The notes under the pieces: generated by a model | What the model was told of the DNA's origin: nothing | The model's database searches: none | Seen by the model: the letters and a program-made list of their open reading frames with translations, nothing else | Origin: Paraescarpia echinospica | Taxonomy: Eukaryota; Annelida; Polychaeta; Sabellida; Siboglinidae | Direction of reading: 5' to 3' | NCBI GenBank assembly: GCA_020002185.1 | Contig: CM034536.1 | Location: 11,160,406 to 11,224,405, forward strand | Length of the DNA: 64,000 bases | In this document: positions 43,451 through 56,200 of the stretch, one piece after another | Numbering within the stretch: the first letter of the stretch is position 1 | Layout: every line of letters begins with the position of its first letter | Made by a program: the position numbers and the translations under genes

Positions 43451-44356
43451 ATGAAAAAGCTCATCTATGCTCCGGCCCCTTTATTTTCAGCAAACCCAAC
43501 GCATGAGAGTACGTGTACATCATTTGTGAACCATTGCGTTACCGAATATGGTAGGAGGTAGAACGTTGGTGCTACGAATTTATAGGAGGTGGGAAATGGA
43601 ATACAGGGAGGGTGACTCCGAATTTGGTGATATATGGGAGGTTGGTTCAAAACAGGCGGGGTATTGAGACCCCTGCCAAGATAGGAGCAATAAACATTAT
43701 AGTCTAGCGTACTAGCTGTGTGACGTCCCACATTTATATAGTACCGATAACTCATCAAGGATAGAAAATGATTTGCCACTGTTATGCTTGAATGACCCTG
43801 TTTCAATCACGGTACGGGGCACTGGTGACGGTACGGGGAACATGATACAGGGAACCGCGGACATACGGGGAACTTGGTACAGCGCACTAAGTACAGTACG
43901 GGGAACTTCGTACTAGACACTGGGGACAGTGCTAGAAACATGGTACGGGAGACATTGACATTGGCTAGGTTGGGTTATTCAATTACTTCGCAAGGCATGA
44001 CGGATTAGTTCGCTATCGTTTCGAGCCATGGTTGCTGTTTAAAGAAATTGTAATGACAATTCATCAAACGTAAATATCAAGGCACAAGCAGCTTTATATG
44101 GTTGTAGACGAATCAAGAGATAAATGTCATGACTGATGTATGTCGATAGCTTTCTCCAAACTACTTAATATTGTAATGAAACAATATGAACCGTCCTAAC
44201 TATGACAACATGAAGCCACATCGTGGTACCTCACTAGACACTAATCAATTGTAGTTAATATATGATAACTATCTGCGTCGGTCTGATTGTCATTCGCCTT
44301 AGTCCTATCTCAAACATCGCTTGTTTTTCCACTGCAACGAAGTGATCGACACGATC
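43451..44356. other. Intergenic DNA with a degenerate GGTACGGGGAAC minisatellite
   Basis: Between 43,805 and 43,955 about ten loose copies of (G)GTACGGGGAACNTGGTAC occur. The rest has no motif-bearing frame. Confidence 0.55.
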
Positions 44357-45640
44357 GTGAGTAGTATAGAGGCGCTGTACGGTCTCAAAACCCTACTTAT
44401 AAAACATAATTTAATGACCACTAATCGTTTTCGGGCACCTACTTATAAAAAAAGATCAAAGGCTTTTTTTGACACTAATTAGTTTCGGGAACCTACTTAT
44501 AAAAAACGTGATTGATGACCGTTGTAATTTGATACTAATTGGATGATTGATTACCCCTAAGTACACTAGAGATGCCACCTAGCGGTGAGTGCAGAGAGCC
44601 TTTTAGTTCGTCCCCTAGTGATCAACGTCGTAACCACGATAAAACCACTGTGTGCAGATCCCCCCGTCATCGAAAGTTCGGGAACCTATTTATAAAACAC
44701 GTGATTGATTACCCCCTCTAAGTACATTTGAGCTACCACCTAGCGGTGAGTGTAGATATCATTTTGTTTGTCCCCTAGCGACCGACGTCGTACCTAGGGC
44801 GTGCTGACGTAAGCACTATATGACGCAACAATATAACCACGATAAAACACTGCTGCTTCTGGAGTGGACTATGGCCCCGGCATGACAGCATTGCTGCCAC
44901 CTAGCGGTGAGTGTAGAGATCAGTTTGTTTGTCCCCTAGCGACCAACGCCGTACCTAGTGCGTGCTGACCTAAGCAGATTGTCCCCTAGCGATCAATATC
45001 GTACCTAGTGCGTGCTGACCTAAGCAGATTGTCCCCTAGCGATCAACGTCGTACCTGCTGAGTAGAATGTACACAAGCACGGATTAGCGCGTGCTGACCT
45101 AAGCAGATTGTCCCCTATCATGAAACCACTGCATAAGCTGAGTAGAATGTACAGAAGCACGGACCGCAGAGTAGACCTACCGCAGAGTAGACCTCTCAAA
45201 GTACCTCTCAAAGTAGCCTGATTGTGCGGCTATATAGCGGCGAGGACAGTGTGCTGACCTAAGCAGATTGTCCCCTAGCGATCAACGTTAGTGCGTGCTG
45301 ACCTAAGCACTATATGACGCGGTTATATAACCGCAATAAAACACCTAGCGGTGAGGACAGTTACCTAGCGCGTGCTGACCTAAGCAGATTGTCAAGCGTG
45401 TGCTGACCTAAGCACTATATGACGCAACTATATAACCACGATAAAACCACTGTGTGCAGATTCCCCCCGTCAGCCCTATGTGGATGCCCCACTGTACCCT
45501 ATGTTGACAGCAGCGATAAGAGCTGCTGCTGTTGGAGTGGACTATGGACCCTGCATGACAGCATAGCTGGCTAGCGGTGAACGTTCTGGTGGTAGGATTA
45601 AAACGAAACCAATGCGTTGTGCGTTTAAATAAATAAATAC
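44357..45640. promoter_or_regulatory. Left outer arm: repeated TATA/CTCF-like promoter modules
   Basis: Units recur in the order: ACCTACTTATAAAAAACG, a spacer, GCCACCTAGCGGTGAGTG (CTCF-like on the minus strand), GTCCCCTAGCGATCAACGTC, GTGCGTGCTGACCTAAGCA, then ACTATATAACCACGATAAAAC. Full or partial units start near 44,391, 44,680, 44,895, 44,980, 45,100, 45,250 and 45,370. The TATATAACC blocks lie ~25-35 bp upstream of CTGTGTGCAGA-like initiators. No downstream coding frame of note, so they may drive non-coding RNA or be remnants. Confidence 0.5.
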
Positions 45641-45689
45641 ATCTAGTTGTGGGATTACAACGAAACCAAATGCATAAATACACTAACGT

Positions 45690-47467
45690 TCAGTTGGTGA
45701 TACTGTACGTAGGGTGTTTATGCAGTGGATACAGACGCGTGGAAACGTGAGTAGTAGAGAGAGTATTTATTATAGACTGCTGTGTGCATTGTATATTCAT
45801 CACGGTGACACTTATTCCAGCGTTCGTCGTCGAATTGGGCTTTGTCGCTGCTGCTGTTGACAGGGCGGTTGTAGGCAGTCGGATCTCTCTATGAAAATAA
45901 ACCACAATACATGTAGGTATGTTTAAACAAAGGGTGCCAAAATAAAATGAGAACTATGCATGCATAAAAGCAGGCTTACTGAAATAAACCACAATACATG
46001 TACGCGTGTTTAAACAAGGGGTGCCAAAATAAAATGAGAACCATGCATACATGCACGCATGCATGCATGGCGAGGGCGGTCACTCCGTGATGTTGGGGCG
46101 ACCGTGCATACTGGCTTTGTTGCTGCTGTTGACAGGGCGGCCGTACGTGTAGGCAGTTGGATCTCTCTATGAAATAAACCACAATACATGTACGAAGCAG
46201 GCTTACGTGCTTACAACTGTTTAAACAAATGTACGCACGTGCACATGCATGCATGCATGCATAAAAGCAGTGTGTTAGGAGACGATGTTTTATCCATTGT
46301 GACATGCATGCATGGTAGGCTTACAACTGTTTAAACAAAGGGTGTCATGCATGCATGCATGCACGCATGCACGCGCACATGCATGCATACATAAAAGCAG
46401 TCTTACCGATGTGTTGGCGAATGATGAGTCGATGATGCGTTGTTCATTGTGGCAAATCGATGAGAGGTTGAAAACCGATCAGGAGTGTTTGACTGAAAAA
46501 TGGTGAATGAGCAATGAGCGCGCGTTTGCGCGCAACGTCAAACACAGCGGTGGCGCATGACACTACGGCTTATCGTGATCGGAATGTGAACGGAGAACAA
46601 TGGACTTTTAAAAACAATAAACGAAAAGTTAAAAGCATGAAAATAAACGTTGTACACGATTAGTTTGGGGTCAGGAAACGTGTGGTGCAGTGATATTAGA
46701 GAAATTCGATGTAAAGAGACATTTCTCGATGAATGTACTAACGTGATCGCTAACTTTTTTCCTAAAACAAATTCCTCGGTAGACTAGGCAGTATGTATTA
46801 AGTGCGCATGCGCGTAATTTTGTAATCTGTAGCGCGTGATTTATCGCGATTGGAATGTGAACGGAGAATAATGCATTTTCAAAAACAATAAACGAAAAGC
46901 TGAAAGCATGAAAATAAACGTTGTATATGTTGAGTGTGGGGTAGGGGATCGTGCGGTGAAGTGATATTAGAGAAATTTGATGTACAGACACATTTGACGA
47001 TGAATGTACTGACGTGACCGGTAATTTTTTTTCGAAAACAAATGCCTCGGATGTGTTAAGTATGCATGCGCGTAATTGAGTAAGATAACGGTATTAGTGT
47101 GAAGTGCGATTGCGCGATATGTTGGAGAATAACGGTAGACTAGGCAGTATGTGTTAAGTGCGCATGCGCCTTATTTTGAAAAGTGTTGTAAGCACGCACG
47201 CGTACATGTATTGTGGTTTATTTCATAGAGTACTGAAGATCCAACTGCCTACAAGAACGGCCCTGTCAGCAGCAGCAGCAGCAAAGCCGGTATGCTCGGT
47301 CGCTCCCATATCACGGAGTGACCCCCGTCGCCCAATCACTCCACCATCACCACCACCACCTATCAGCCACGTCGCCGATGACTTCGATGACGACACCAGC
47401 CTCGTGTCTCCGTTCTTAAGAAGAGGAAGCAATGGATCGTGGTACACGCCTATCCCAACGACCGAAC
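45690..47467. repeat. Left inner arm: repeated exon-like module, both orientations
   Basis: The block ACATGTATTGTGGTTTATTT followed by CATAGAG, GATCC(A/G)ACTGCCTACA and CCCTGTCAACAGCAGCA occurs three times: minus strand at ~45,920-45,835 and ~46,200-46,100, plus strand at ~47,200-47,290. The part TTTATTTCATAG resembles a splice acceptor and the next bases stay open in one frame. GCATGCATGCATG tracts and GTTTAAACAAAGGGTG repeats lie between copies. Two diverged ~190-bp copies around AAACGAAAAG(T/C)TGAAAGCATG lie at 46,600 and 46,890. Confidence 0.7.
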
Positions 47468-47550
47468 TATTACACTACCCTGACAGACATCCACAAAAGC
47501 TAGTGGTGTTAGTTGACTACACTACCCTGACAGACATCATCACAAGCTAG
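47158..47550 (+). other. Candidate 130-codon frame conserved in both arms (left copy)
   Basis: Reads FHRVLKIQLPTRTALSAAAA, a Ser/Pro-rich part RPITPPSPPPP, then DDFDDDTSLVSPFLRRGSNG and WYTPIPTTELLHYP before running into the 47-bp array. The mirror copy at 58,919-59,323 differs by substitutions and by two indels, both multiples of three (one Ala, three Pro/Gln). No known domain. The in-frame indels are in trinucleotide-rich runs, so conservation of frame is suggestive only. Confidence 0.3.
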
Positions 47551-48285
47551 TGGTGGTAAGTTGACTACACTACCCTGACAGACATCCACACAAGCTAGTG
47601 GTGGTAAGTTGCCTACACTACCTTGACAGACATCCTCACAAGCTAGTGGTGGTAGTTGACTACACTACCCTGGCAGACATCCTCACAAGCTAGTGGTGGT
47701 AGTTGACTACACTACCCTGACAGACATCCTCACAAGCTAGTGGTGGTAAGTTGACTACACTACCCTGACATACATCCTCACAAGCTAGTGGTGGTAGTTG
47801 ACTACACTATCCTGGCAGACATCCTCACAAGCTAGTGGTGGTAGTTGACTACACTACCCTGGCAGACATCCCCACAAGCTAGTGGTGGTAGTTGACTACA
47901 CTACCCTGGCAGACATCCTCACAAGCTAGTGGTGGTAGTTGACTACACTACCCTGGCAGACATCCTCACAAGCTAGTGGTGGTAGTTGACTACACTACCC
48001 TGGCAGACATACTCATAAGCTAGTGGTGGTAGTTGACTACACTACCCTGACAGACATCCTCACAAGCTAGTGATGGTAGTAGACTACACTACCCTGACAG
48101 ACATCCTCACCAGCTAGTGGTGGTAGTTGACTACACTACCCTGACAGACATTTTCACAAGCTAGTGATGGTAGTTGACTACACTACTCTGGCAGACATCC
48201 TCACAAGCTAGTGATGGTAGTTGACTACACTACCTTGACAGACATCCTCACAAGCTAGTGATGGTAGTTGTCTACACTACCCTGA
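47468..48285. repeat. 47-bp satellite, left arm (~17 copies)
   Basis: Unit GACTACACTACCCTGACAGA + CATCCTCACAAGCTAGTGGT + GGTAGTT, 47 bp, with a 48-bp variant carrying GGTAAGTT. Confidence 0.95.
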
Positions 48286-50558
48286 CAGACATCACTCACT
48301 CCACTGTCTACTACCTACTGGCCACTGTCTACTCACTCCACTGCCTACTACCTACTGCCCACTGTCCACTCACTCCACTGTCTACTACCTACTGCCCACT
48401 GTCTACTCACTCCACTGTCTACTACCTACTGCCCACTGTCTACTCACTCCACTGTCTACTACCTACTGCCCTCTGTCTACTCACTCCACTGTCTACTACC
48501 TACTGCCCACTGTCCACTCACTCCACTGTCTACTACCTACTGCCCACTGTCTACTCACTCCACTGTCTACTACCTACTGTCCCACTGTCCACTCACTCCA
48601 CTGTCTACTACCTACTACCCACTGTCTACTCACTCCACTGCCTACTACCTACTGCCCACTGTCTACTCACTCCACTGTCTACTACCTACTGCCCACTGTC
48701 TACTCACTCCACTGTCTACTGCCTACTGCCCACTGTCTACTCACTCTACTGTCTACTACCTACTGCCCACTGTCCACTCACTCCACTGTCTACTACCTAC
48801 TACCCACTGTCTACTCACTCCACTGTCTACTGCCTACTGCCCACTGTCTACTCACTCTACTGTCTACTTCCCACTGTCCACTGTCTACTCACTCTACTGT
48901 CTACTGCCCACTGTCTACTCACTCTACTGTCTACTACCTACTACCCACTGTCTACTCACTCCTCAGTCTACTCCCAACTCTACTCTCTCTACTGTCTACC
49001 ACCTACCACCCACCGTCCACTCACCCACCTCGTCTACTTCACTCTACTCGGGTCCACTGGTCTACTACCTACTACCCACTGTCTACTCACTCCACTGCCT
49101 ACTACCTACTGCCCACTGTCTACTCACTCCACTGTCTACTACCTACTGCCCACTGTCCACTCACTCCACTGCCTACTACCTACTGCCCACTGTCTACTCA
49201 CTCCACTGTCTACTGCCTACTGCCCACTGTCTACTCACTCTGCTGTCTACTACCTACTGTCCACTGTACACTCACTCCACTGTCTACTACCTACTACCCA
49301 CTGTCTACTACCTACTGCCCACTGTCTACTCACTCCACTGTCTACTGCCTACTGCCCACTGTCTACTCACTCCACTGCCTACTACCTACTGCCCACTGTC
49401 TACTCACTCCACTGTCTACTACCTACTGCCCACTGTCTACTGCCTATTGCCCACTGTCTACTAACTCTACTGCCCACTGTCCACTCACTCCACTGTCTAC
49501 TGCCCACTGTCTACTCACTCCACTGTCTACTACCTACTGCCTACTGCCCACTGTCTACTACCTACTGTCCACTAACTCCACTGTCTTCTGTCTACTCACT
49601 CCACTGTCTACTGCCCACTGTCTACTCACTCCACTGTCTACTACCTACTGTCCGCTCACTCCACTGTCTACTACCTACTGCCCACTGTCTACTCATTCCA
49701 CTGTCTACTGTCTACTCACTCCACTGTCTATTACCTACTGCCCACTGTCTACTCACTCCACTGTCTACTACCTACTGCCCACTGTCTACTCACTCCACTG
49801 TCTACTACCTACTGCCCACTGTCTACTCACTCTACTCTCTAATACTGCCTACTGCCCACTGCTCCACCTACCCACTGTCACTACCTACTACCCACTGTCT
49901 AATACCCATTCTGCCCACTGTCTACTCACTCCACTGCCTACTACCTACTGCCTCCACTGTCTACTACCTACTGCCCACTGTCCACTCACTCCACTCAAGG
50001 TTCACACCTCCACTGTCTACTCACTCCACTGTCTACTGCCTACTGCCCACTGTCTACTCACTCCACTGTCTACTACCTACTACCCATTGTCTACTCACTC
50101 CACTGCTTACTACCTACTGCCCACTGTCCACTCACTCCACTGTCTACTGCCCACTGTCTACTCACTCCACTGTCTACTGCCTACTGCCCACTGTCTACTC
50201 ACTCTACTGTCTACTACCTACTGTCTGCTAACTCCACTGTCTACTGCCCACTGTCTACTGACTCCACTGTCTACTACCTACTGGCCACTGTCTACTCACT
50301 CCACTGTCTACTACCTACTGTCTGCATACTCCACTGTCTACTACCTACTGCCCACTGTCCATTCACTCCACTGTCTACTGTCTACTACCTATTGTCTACT
50401 CACTCCAATGTCTACTGCCTACTGCCCACTGTCTACTCACTCCACTGTCTACTACCTACTGCCCACTGTCTACTCACTCCACTGTCTACTACCTACTGCC
50501 CACTGTCTACTCACTCCACTGTCTACTACCTACTGCCCTCTGTCTACTCACTCTACTG
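48286..50558. repeat. 37-bp pyrimidine-rich satellite, left arm
   Basis: Core ACTGTCTACTCACTCCACTG + TCTACTACCTACTGCCC with many truncated and recombined units. The plus strand is almost free of G except in CTG and lacks stop triplets, which creates a spurious frame of ~650 codons cycling through three phases of the 37-bp unit. The strong purine/pyrimidine bias favours triplex (H-DNA) formation. Confidence 0.95.
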
Positions 50559-52350
50559 TGTTGGGACTCTGACAGTGTCCAGTCAACCCCATACACATAT
50601 AACATATAGACAGAAGGTTGGGACTCTGACAGGGTCCAGTCACCCCCATACACATATAACATAGAGACGGAAGGTTGGGACTCTGACAGGGTTCAATCAC
50701 CCTCATACACATATAACATATAGACAGAAGGTTGGGACTCTGACAGTGTCCAGTCACCCCCATACACATATAACATATAGACGGAAGTTTGGGACTCTGA
50801 CAGTGTACACATACAACATATAGACAGAAGGTTGTGACTCTGACAGTGTCCACTCTCCCCCATACACATAAAACATATAGACGGAAGGTTGGGACTCTGA
50901 CAGTGTCCAGTTACCCCTATACACATATAACATATAGACGGAAGGTTGGGACTCTGACAGTGTCCAGTTACCCCCATACACATATAACATATAGACGGAA
51001 GGTTGGGACTCTGACAGTGTCCAGTCTCCCCCATACACATATAACATATAGACAGAAGGTTGGGACTCTGACAGTGTCCAGTCACCCCCATACACATATA
51101 ACATATAGACGGAAGGTTGGGACTCTGACAGTGTCCAGTCACCCGCATACACATATAACATAGAGACCGAAGGTTGGGACTCTGACAGTGTCCAGTCTCC
51201 CCCATACACATATAACATAGACAGAAGGTTGGGACTCTGACAGTGTCCAGTCACCCCCATACACATATAATATATAGACGGAAGGTTGGGACTCTGACAG
51301 GGCCCAGTCACCTTCATACACGTATAGACGGAAGGTTGGGACTCTGACAGTGTCCAGTCACCCCCATACACATATAACATATAGACGGAAGTTTGGGACT
51401 CTGACAGTGTACACATACAACATATAGACAGAAGGTTGGGACTCTGACAGTGTCCAGTTACCCCTATACACATATAACATATAGACGGAAGGTTAGGACT
51501 CTGACAGTGTCCAGTTACCCCCATACACATATAACATATAGACGGAAGATTGGGACTCTGACAGTGTCCAGTCTCCCCCATACACATATAACATATAGAC
51601 AGAAGGTTGGGACTCTGACAGTGTCCAGTCACCCCCATACACATATAACATATAGACGGAAGGTTGGGACTCTGACAGTGTCCAGTCACCCGCATACACA
51701 TATAACATAGAGACCGAAGGTTGGGACTCTGACAGTGTCCAGTCTCCCCCATACACATATAACATAGACAGAAGGTTGGGACTCTGACAGTGTCCAGTCA
51801 CCCCCATACACATATAATATATAGACGGAAGGTTGGGACTCTGACAGGGCCCAGTCACCTTCATACACGTATAGACGGAAGGTTGGGACTCTGACAGTGT
51901 CCAGTCACCCCCATACACATATAACATATAGACAGAAGGTTGGGACTCTGACAGTGTCCAGTCACCCCCATACACATATAACATATAGACAGAAGGCTGA
52001 GTGAGATTCTGACAGTGTCCTGTCACCCCCATACACATATAACATACAGACGGAAGGTTGGGACTCTGACAGTGTCCAGTTACCCCCATACACATATAAC
52101 ATGTAGACGGAAGGTTGGGACTCTGACAGTGTCCACTCACCCCCATTCACATATAACATATAGACAGAAGGCTGAATGAGATTCTGACAGTGTCCTGTCA
52201 CCCCCATACACATATAACATACAGACGGAAGGTTGGGACTCTGACAGTGTCCAGTTACCCCCATACACATATAACATGTAGACGGAAGGTTGGGACTCTG
52301 ACAGTGTCCACTCACCCCCATTCACATATAACGTATAGACGGAAGGTTGG
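50559..52350. repeat. 57-bp satellite, left arm (~31 copies) with higher-order repeat
   Basis: Unit GTTGGGACTCTGACAGTGTC + CAGTCACCCCCATACACATA + TAACATATAGACGGAAG (57 bp = 19 codons, so all frames stay in phase). A block of about 547 bp is duplicated (for example 51,139-51,321 matches 51,686-51,868), and a ~177-bp block is duplicated at 51,970-52,325. The long minus-strand frames with GGDWTLSESQPSVYMLYV are repeat artefacts. Confidence 0.95.
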
Positions 52351-52360
52351 GTGTAGGGTT

Positions 52361-52509
52361 AGATAGAGAGAAAAAGTTGGGGTTAACCTCGCGAAAATTT
52401 TATGTTTTTGTTCCAGAGGGACAAAAACAAAATTTTCTGAAAATTTATACAACCACCTTGTGGTTGTTTAAATTTTCGCGAGGTTAACCCCAACTTTTTC
52501 TCTCTATCT
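52361..52509. repeat. Central palindrome with T-shaped folding potential
   Basis: 52,361-52,400 and 52,470-52,509 are perfect reverse complements (40 bp; key text GGTTAACCTCGCGAAAATTT). The 69 bases between hold two smaller hairpins: GTTTTTGTTCC/GGGACAAAAAC around AGA (about 52,405-52,429) and ACAACCAC/GTGGTTGT around CTT (52,449-52,467), the latter extendable into flanking AT bases. A stem closing over two side hairpins is the T/cruciform form known from parvoviral terminal repeats and similar DNA ends. The palindrome is the exact mirror axis of the 18-kb repeat. The similarity is structural only; no sequence match to a known terminus is claimed. Confidence 0.9.
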
Positions 52510-52510
52510 A

Positions 52511-53271
52511 TCAGAGTCCCAACCTTCCGTCTGTATGTTATATGTGTATGGGGGTGACAGGACACTGTCAGAATCTCACTCAGCCTTCTGTCTATATGTT
52601 ATATGTGTATGAGGGTGACTGGGCCCTGTCAGAGTCCCAACCTTCCGTCTATATGTTATATGTGTATGGGGGTGACTGGACACTGTCAGAGTCCCAACCT
52701 TCTGTCTATATGTTATATGTGTATGGGGGAGACTGGACACTGTCAGAGTACCAACCTTCGGTCTCTATGTTATATGTGTATGGGGGTGACTGGACACTGT
52801 CAGAGTCCCAACCTTCCGTCTATATGTTATATGTGTATGGGGGTGACTGGACACTGTCAGAGTCCCAACCTTCCGTCTATATGTTATATGTGTATGGGGG
52901 TGACTGGACACTGTCAGAGTCCCAACCTTCTGTCTATATGTTATATGTGTATGGGGGAGACTGGACACTGTCAGAGTCCCAACCTTCCGTCTATATGTTA
53001 TATGTGTATGGGGGTAACTGGACACTGTCAGAGTCCCAACCTTCCGTCTATATGTTTTATGTGTATGGGGGAGACTGGACACTGTCAGAGTCCCAACCTT
53101 CTGTCTATATGTTATATGTGTATGAGGGTGATTGAACCCTGTCAGAGTCCCAACCTTCCGTCTCTATGTTATATGTGTATGGGGGTGACTGGACCCTGTC
53201 AGAGTCCCAACCTTCTGTCTGTATGTTATATGTGTATGGGGTTGACTGGACACTGTCAGAGTCCCAACACA
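52511..53271. repeat. 57-bp satellite, right arm (~13 copies)
   Basis: Same unit as 50,559-52,350 in reverse complement. The copies nearest the outer end (53,272 inward) repeat the variant order of the left arm's outer end, showing mirror duplication, while the total copy number is less than half. Confidence 0.95.
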
Positions 53272-56200
53272 GTAGAGTGAGTAGACAGAGGGCAGTAGGT
53301 AGTAGACAGTGGAGTGAGTAGACAGTGGGCAGTAAGTAGTAGACAGTGGAGTGAGTAGACAGTGGGCAGTAGGTAGTAGACTGTGGAGTGAGTAGACAGT
53401 GGGCAGTAGGCAGTAGACAGTGGAGTGAGTAGACAATAGGTAGTAGACAGTAGACAGTGGAGTGAATGGACAGTGGGCAGTAGGTAGTAGACAGTGGAGT
53501 ATGCAGACAGTAGGTAGTAGACAGTGGAGTGAGTAGACAGTGGCCAGTAGGTAGTAGACAGTGGAGTCAGTAGACAGTGGGCAGTAGACAGTGGAGTTAG
53601 CAGACAGTAGGTAGTAGACAGTAGAGTGAGTAGACAGTGGGCAGTAGGCAGTAGACATTGGAGTGAGTAGACAGTGGGCAGTAGACAGTGGAGTGAGTGG
53701 ACAGTGGGCAGTAGGTAGTAGGCAGTGGAGTGAGTAGACAGTGGGCAGTAGGCAGTAGACAGTGGAGTGAGTAGACAGTGGGCAGTAGGTAGTGACAGTG
53801 GAATTATGAGTAGACAGTGGGCAGTAGGCAGTAAGGCAGTGGAGGCTGTAGACAGTACTGGGCAGTAGGTGAACAGTGGAGTGAGTAGACAGTGGGCAGT
53901 AGGTAGTAGACAGTGGGCAGTAGGTAGTAGGCAGTGGAGTGAGTAGACAGTGGGCAGTAGGTAGTAGACAGTTGGTAGTAGGTAGTAGAGAGTGGAGTGA
54001 GTAGACAGTGGGCAGTAGAGAGTGGAGTGAGTAGACAGTGGGCAGTAGGTAGTAGAGAGTGGAATGAGTGGACAGTGGGCAGTAGGTAGTAGACAGTGGA
54101 GTGAGTAGACAGTGGGCAGTAGGTATTAGACAGTGGAGTGAGTAGACAGTGGGCAGTAAGTAGTAGACAGTGGAGTGAGTAGACAGTGGGCAGTAGACAG
54201 TGGAGTGAGTAGACAGTGGGCAGTAGGTAGTAGACAGTGGAGTGAGCGGACAGTAGGTAGTAGACAGTGGAGTGAGTAGACAGTGGGCAGTAGACAGTGG
54301 AGTGAGTAGACAGTAGACAGTGGAGTGAGTGGACAGTGGGCAGTAGGTAGTAGACAGTGGGCAGTAGGCAGTAGGTAGTAGACAGTGGAGTGAGTAGACA
54401 GTGGGCAGTAGACAGTGGAGTGAGTGGACAGTGGGCAGTAGAGTTAGTAGACAGTGGGCAATAGGCAGTAGACAGTGGGCAGTAGGTAGTAGACAGTGGA
54501 GTGAGTAGACAGTGGGCAGTAGGTAGTAGGCCTTGGAGTGAGTAGACAGTGGAGTGAGTGGACAGTGGGCAGTAGGTAGTAGACAGTAGAGTGAGTAGAC
54601 AGTGGGCAGTAGGCAGTAGACAGTGGAGTGAGTAGACAGTGGGCAGTAGGTAGTAGACAGTGGGTAGTAGGTAGTAGACAGTGGAGTGAGTGTACAGTGG
54701 ACAGTAGGTAGTAGACAGCAGAGTGAGTAGACAGTGGGCAGTAGGCAGTAGACAGTGGAGTGAGTAGACAGTGGACAGTAGGTAGTAGGCAGTGGAGTGA
54801 GTGGACAGTGGGCAGTAGGTAGTAGACAGTGGAGTGAGTAGACAGTGGGCAGTAGGTAGTAGGCAGTGGAGTGAGTAGACAGTGGGTAGTAGGTAGTAGA
54901 CAGTGGACAGTGGGTAGTAGGTAGTAGACAGTGGAGTGAGTGGACAGCGGGTAGTAGGTAGTAGACAGTAGAGTGAGTAGACTGGGAAGTAGACTGAGGA
55001 CTGAGTAGACAGTGGGCAGTAGGTAGTAGACAGTGGAGTGAGTAGACAGTGGGCAGTAGGTAGTAGACAGTGGAGTGAGTAGACAGTGGGCAGTAGGCAG
55101 TAGAGAGTGGAGTGAGTAGACAGTGGGCAGTAGGTAGTAGACAGTGGAGTGAGTGGACAGTGGGCAGTAGGTAGTAGACAGTGGAGTGAGTAGACAGTGG
55201 GCAGTAGGTAGTAGACAGTGGAGTGAGTAGACAGTGGGCAGTAAGTAGTAGACAGTGGAGTGAGTAGACAGTGGGCAGTAGACAGTGGAGTGAGTAGACA
55301 GTGGGCAGTAGACAGTGGAGTGAGTAGACAGTGGGCAGTAGATAGTGGAGTGAGCGGACAGTAGGTAGTAGACAGTGGAGTGAGTAGAAAGTGGACAGTA
55401 GACAGTGGAGTGAGTAGACAGTAGACAGTGGAGTGAGTGGACAGTGGGCAGTAGGTAGTAGACAGTGGGCAGTAGGCAGTAGGTAGTAGACAGTGGAGTG
55501 AGTAGACAGTGGGCAGTAGACAGTGGAGTGAGTGGACAGTGGGCAGTAGAGTTAGTAGACAGTGGGCAGTAGGCAGTAGACAGTGGGCAGTAGGTAGTAG
55601 ACAGTGGAGTGAGTAGACAGTGGGCAGTAGGTAGTAGGCAGTGGAGTGAGTAGACAGTGGAGTGAGTGGACAATGGGCAGTGGGTAGTAGACAGTAGAGT
55701 GAGTACACAGTGGGCAGTAGGCAGTAGACAGTGGAGTGAGTAGACAGTGGCCAGTAGGTAGTAGACAGTGGGTAGTAGGTAGTAGACAGTGGAGTGAGTG
55801 TGCAGTGGACAGTAGGTAGTAGACAGCAGAGTGAGTAGACAGTGGGCAGTAGGCAGTAGACAGTGGAGTGAGTAGACTTGTGGTGGGGCGGTAGGTAGTG
55901 GGCAGTGGGTGAGTAGACGGTGGGTGGTGGTAGTGTGGGTAGAGTGGACTGCAGTGTGGACAGTAGGTAGTAGACAGTGGAGTGAGTAGACAGAGGGCAG
56001 TAGGTAGTAGACAGTGGAGTGAGTAGACAGTAGGTAGTATACAGTGGAGTGAGTAGACAGTGGAGTGAGTGGACAGTGGGTAGTAGGTAGTAGACAGTAG
56101 AGTAAGTAGACTGGGAAGTAGACTGAGGACTGAGTAGACAGTGGGCAGTAGGTAGTAGACAGTGGAGTGAGTAGACAGTGGGCAGTAGGTAGTAGGCAGT

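Noticed and set aside
52361..52509. Simple sequencing-adapter or read-through artefact explaining the palindrome
   Set aside because: Not fully excluded, but the asymmetric core, different array lengths and arm-specific tRNA-like insertion are unlike a mechanical mirror of one read. Long-read inspection is still decisive.
52350..52520. Chromosome telomere
   Set aside because: No TTAGGG-type or other short telomeric repeat occurs at or near the axis.
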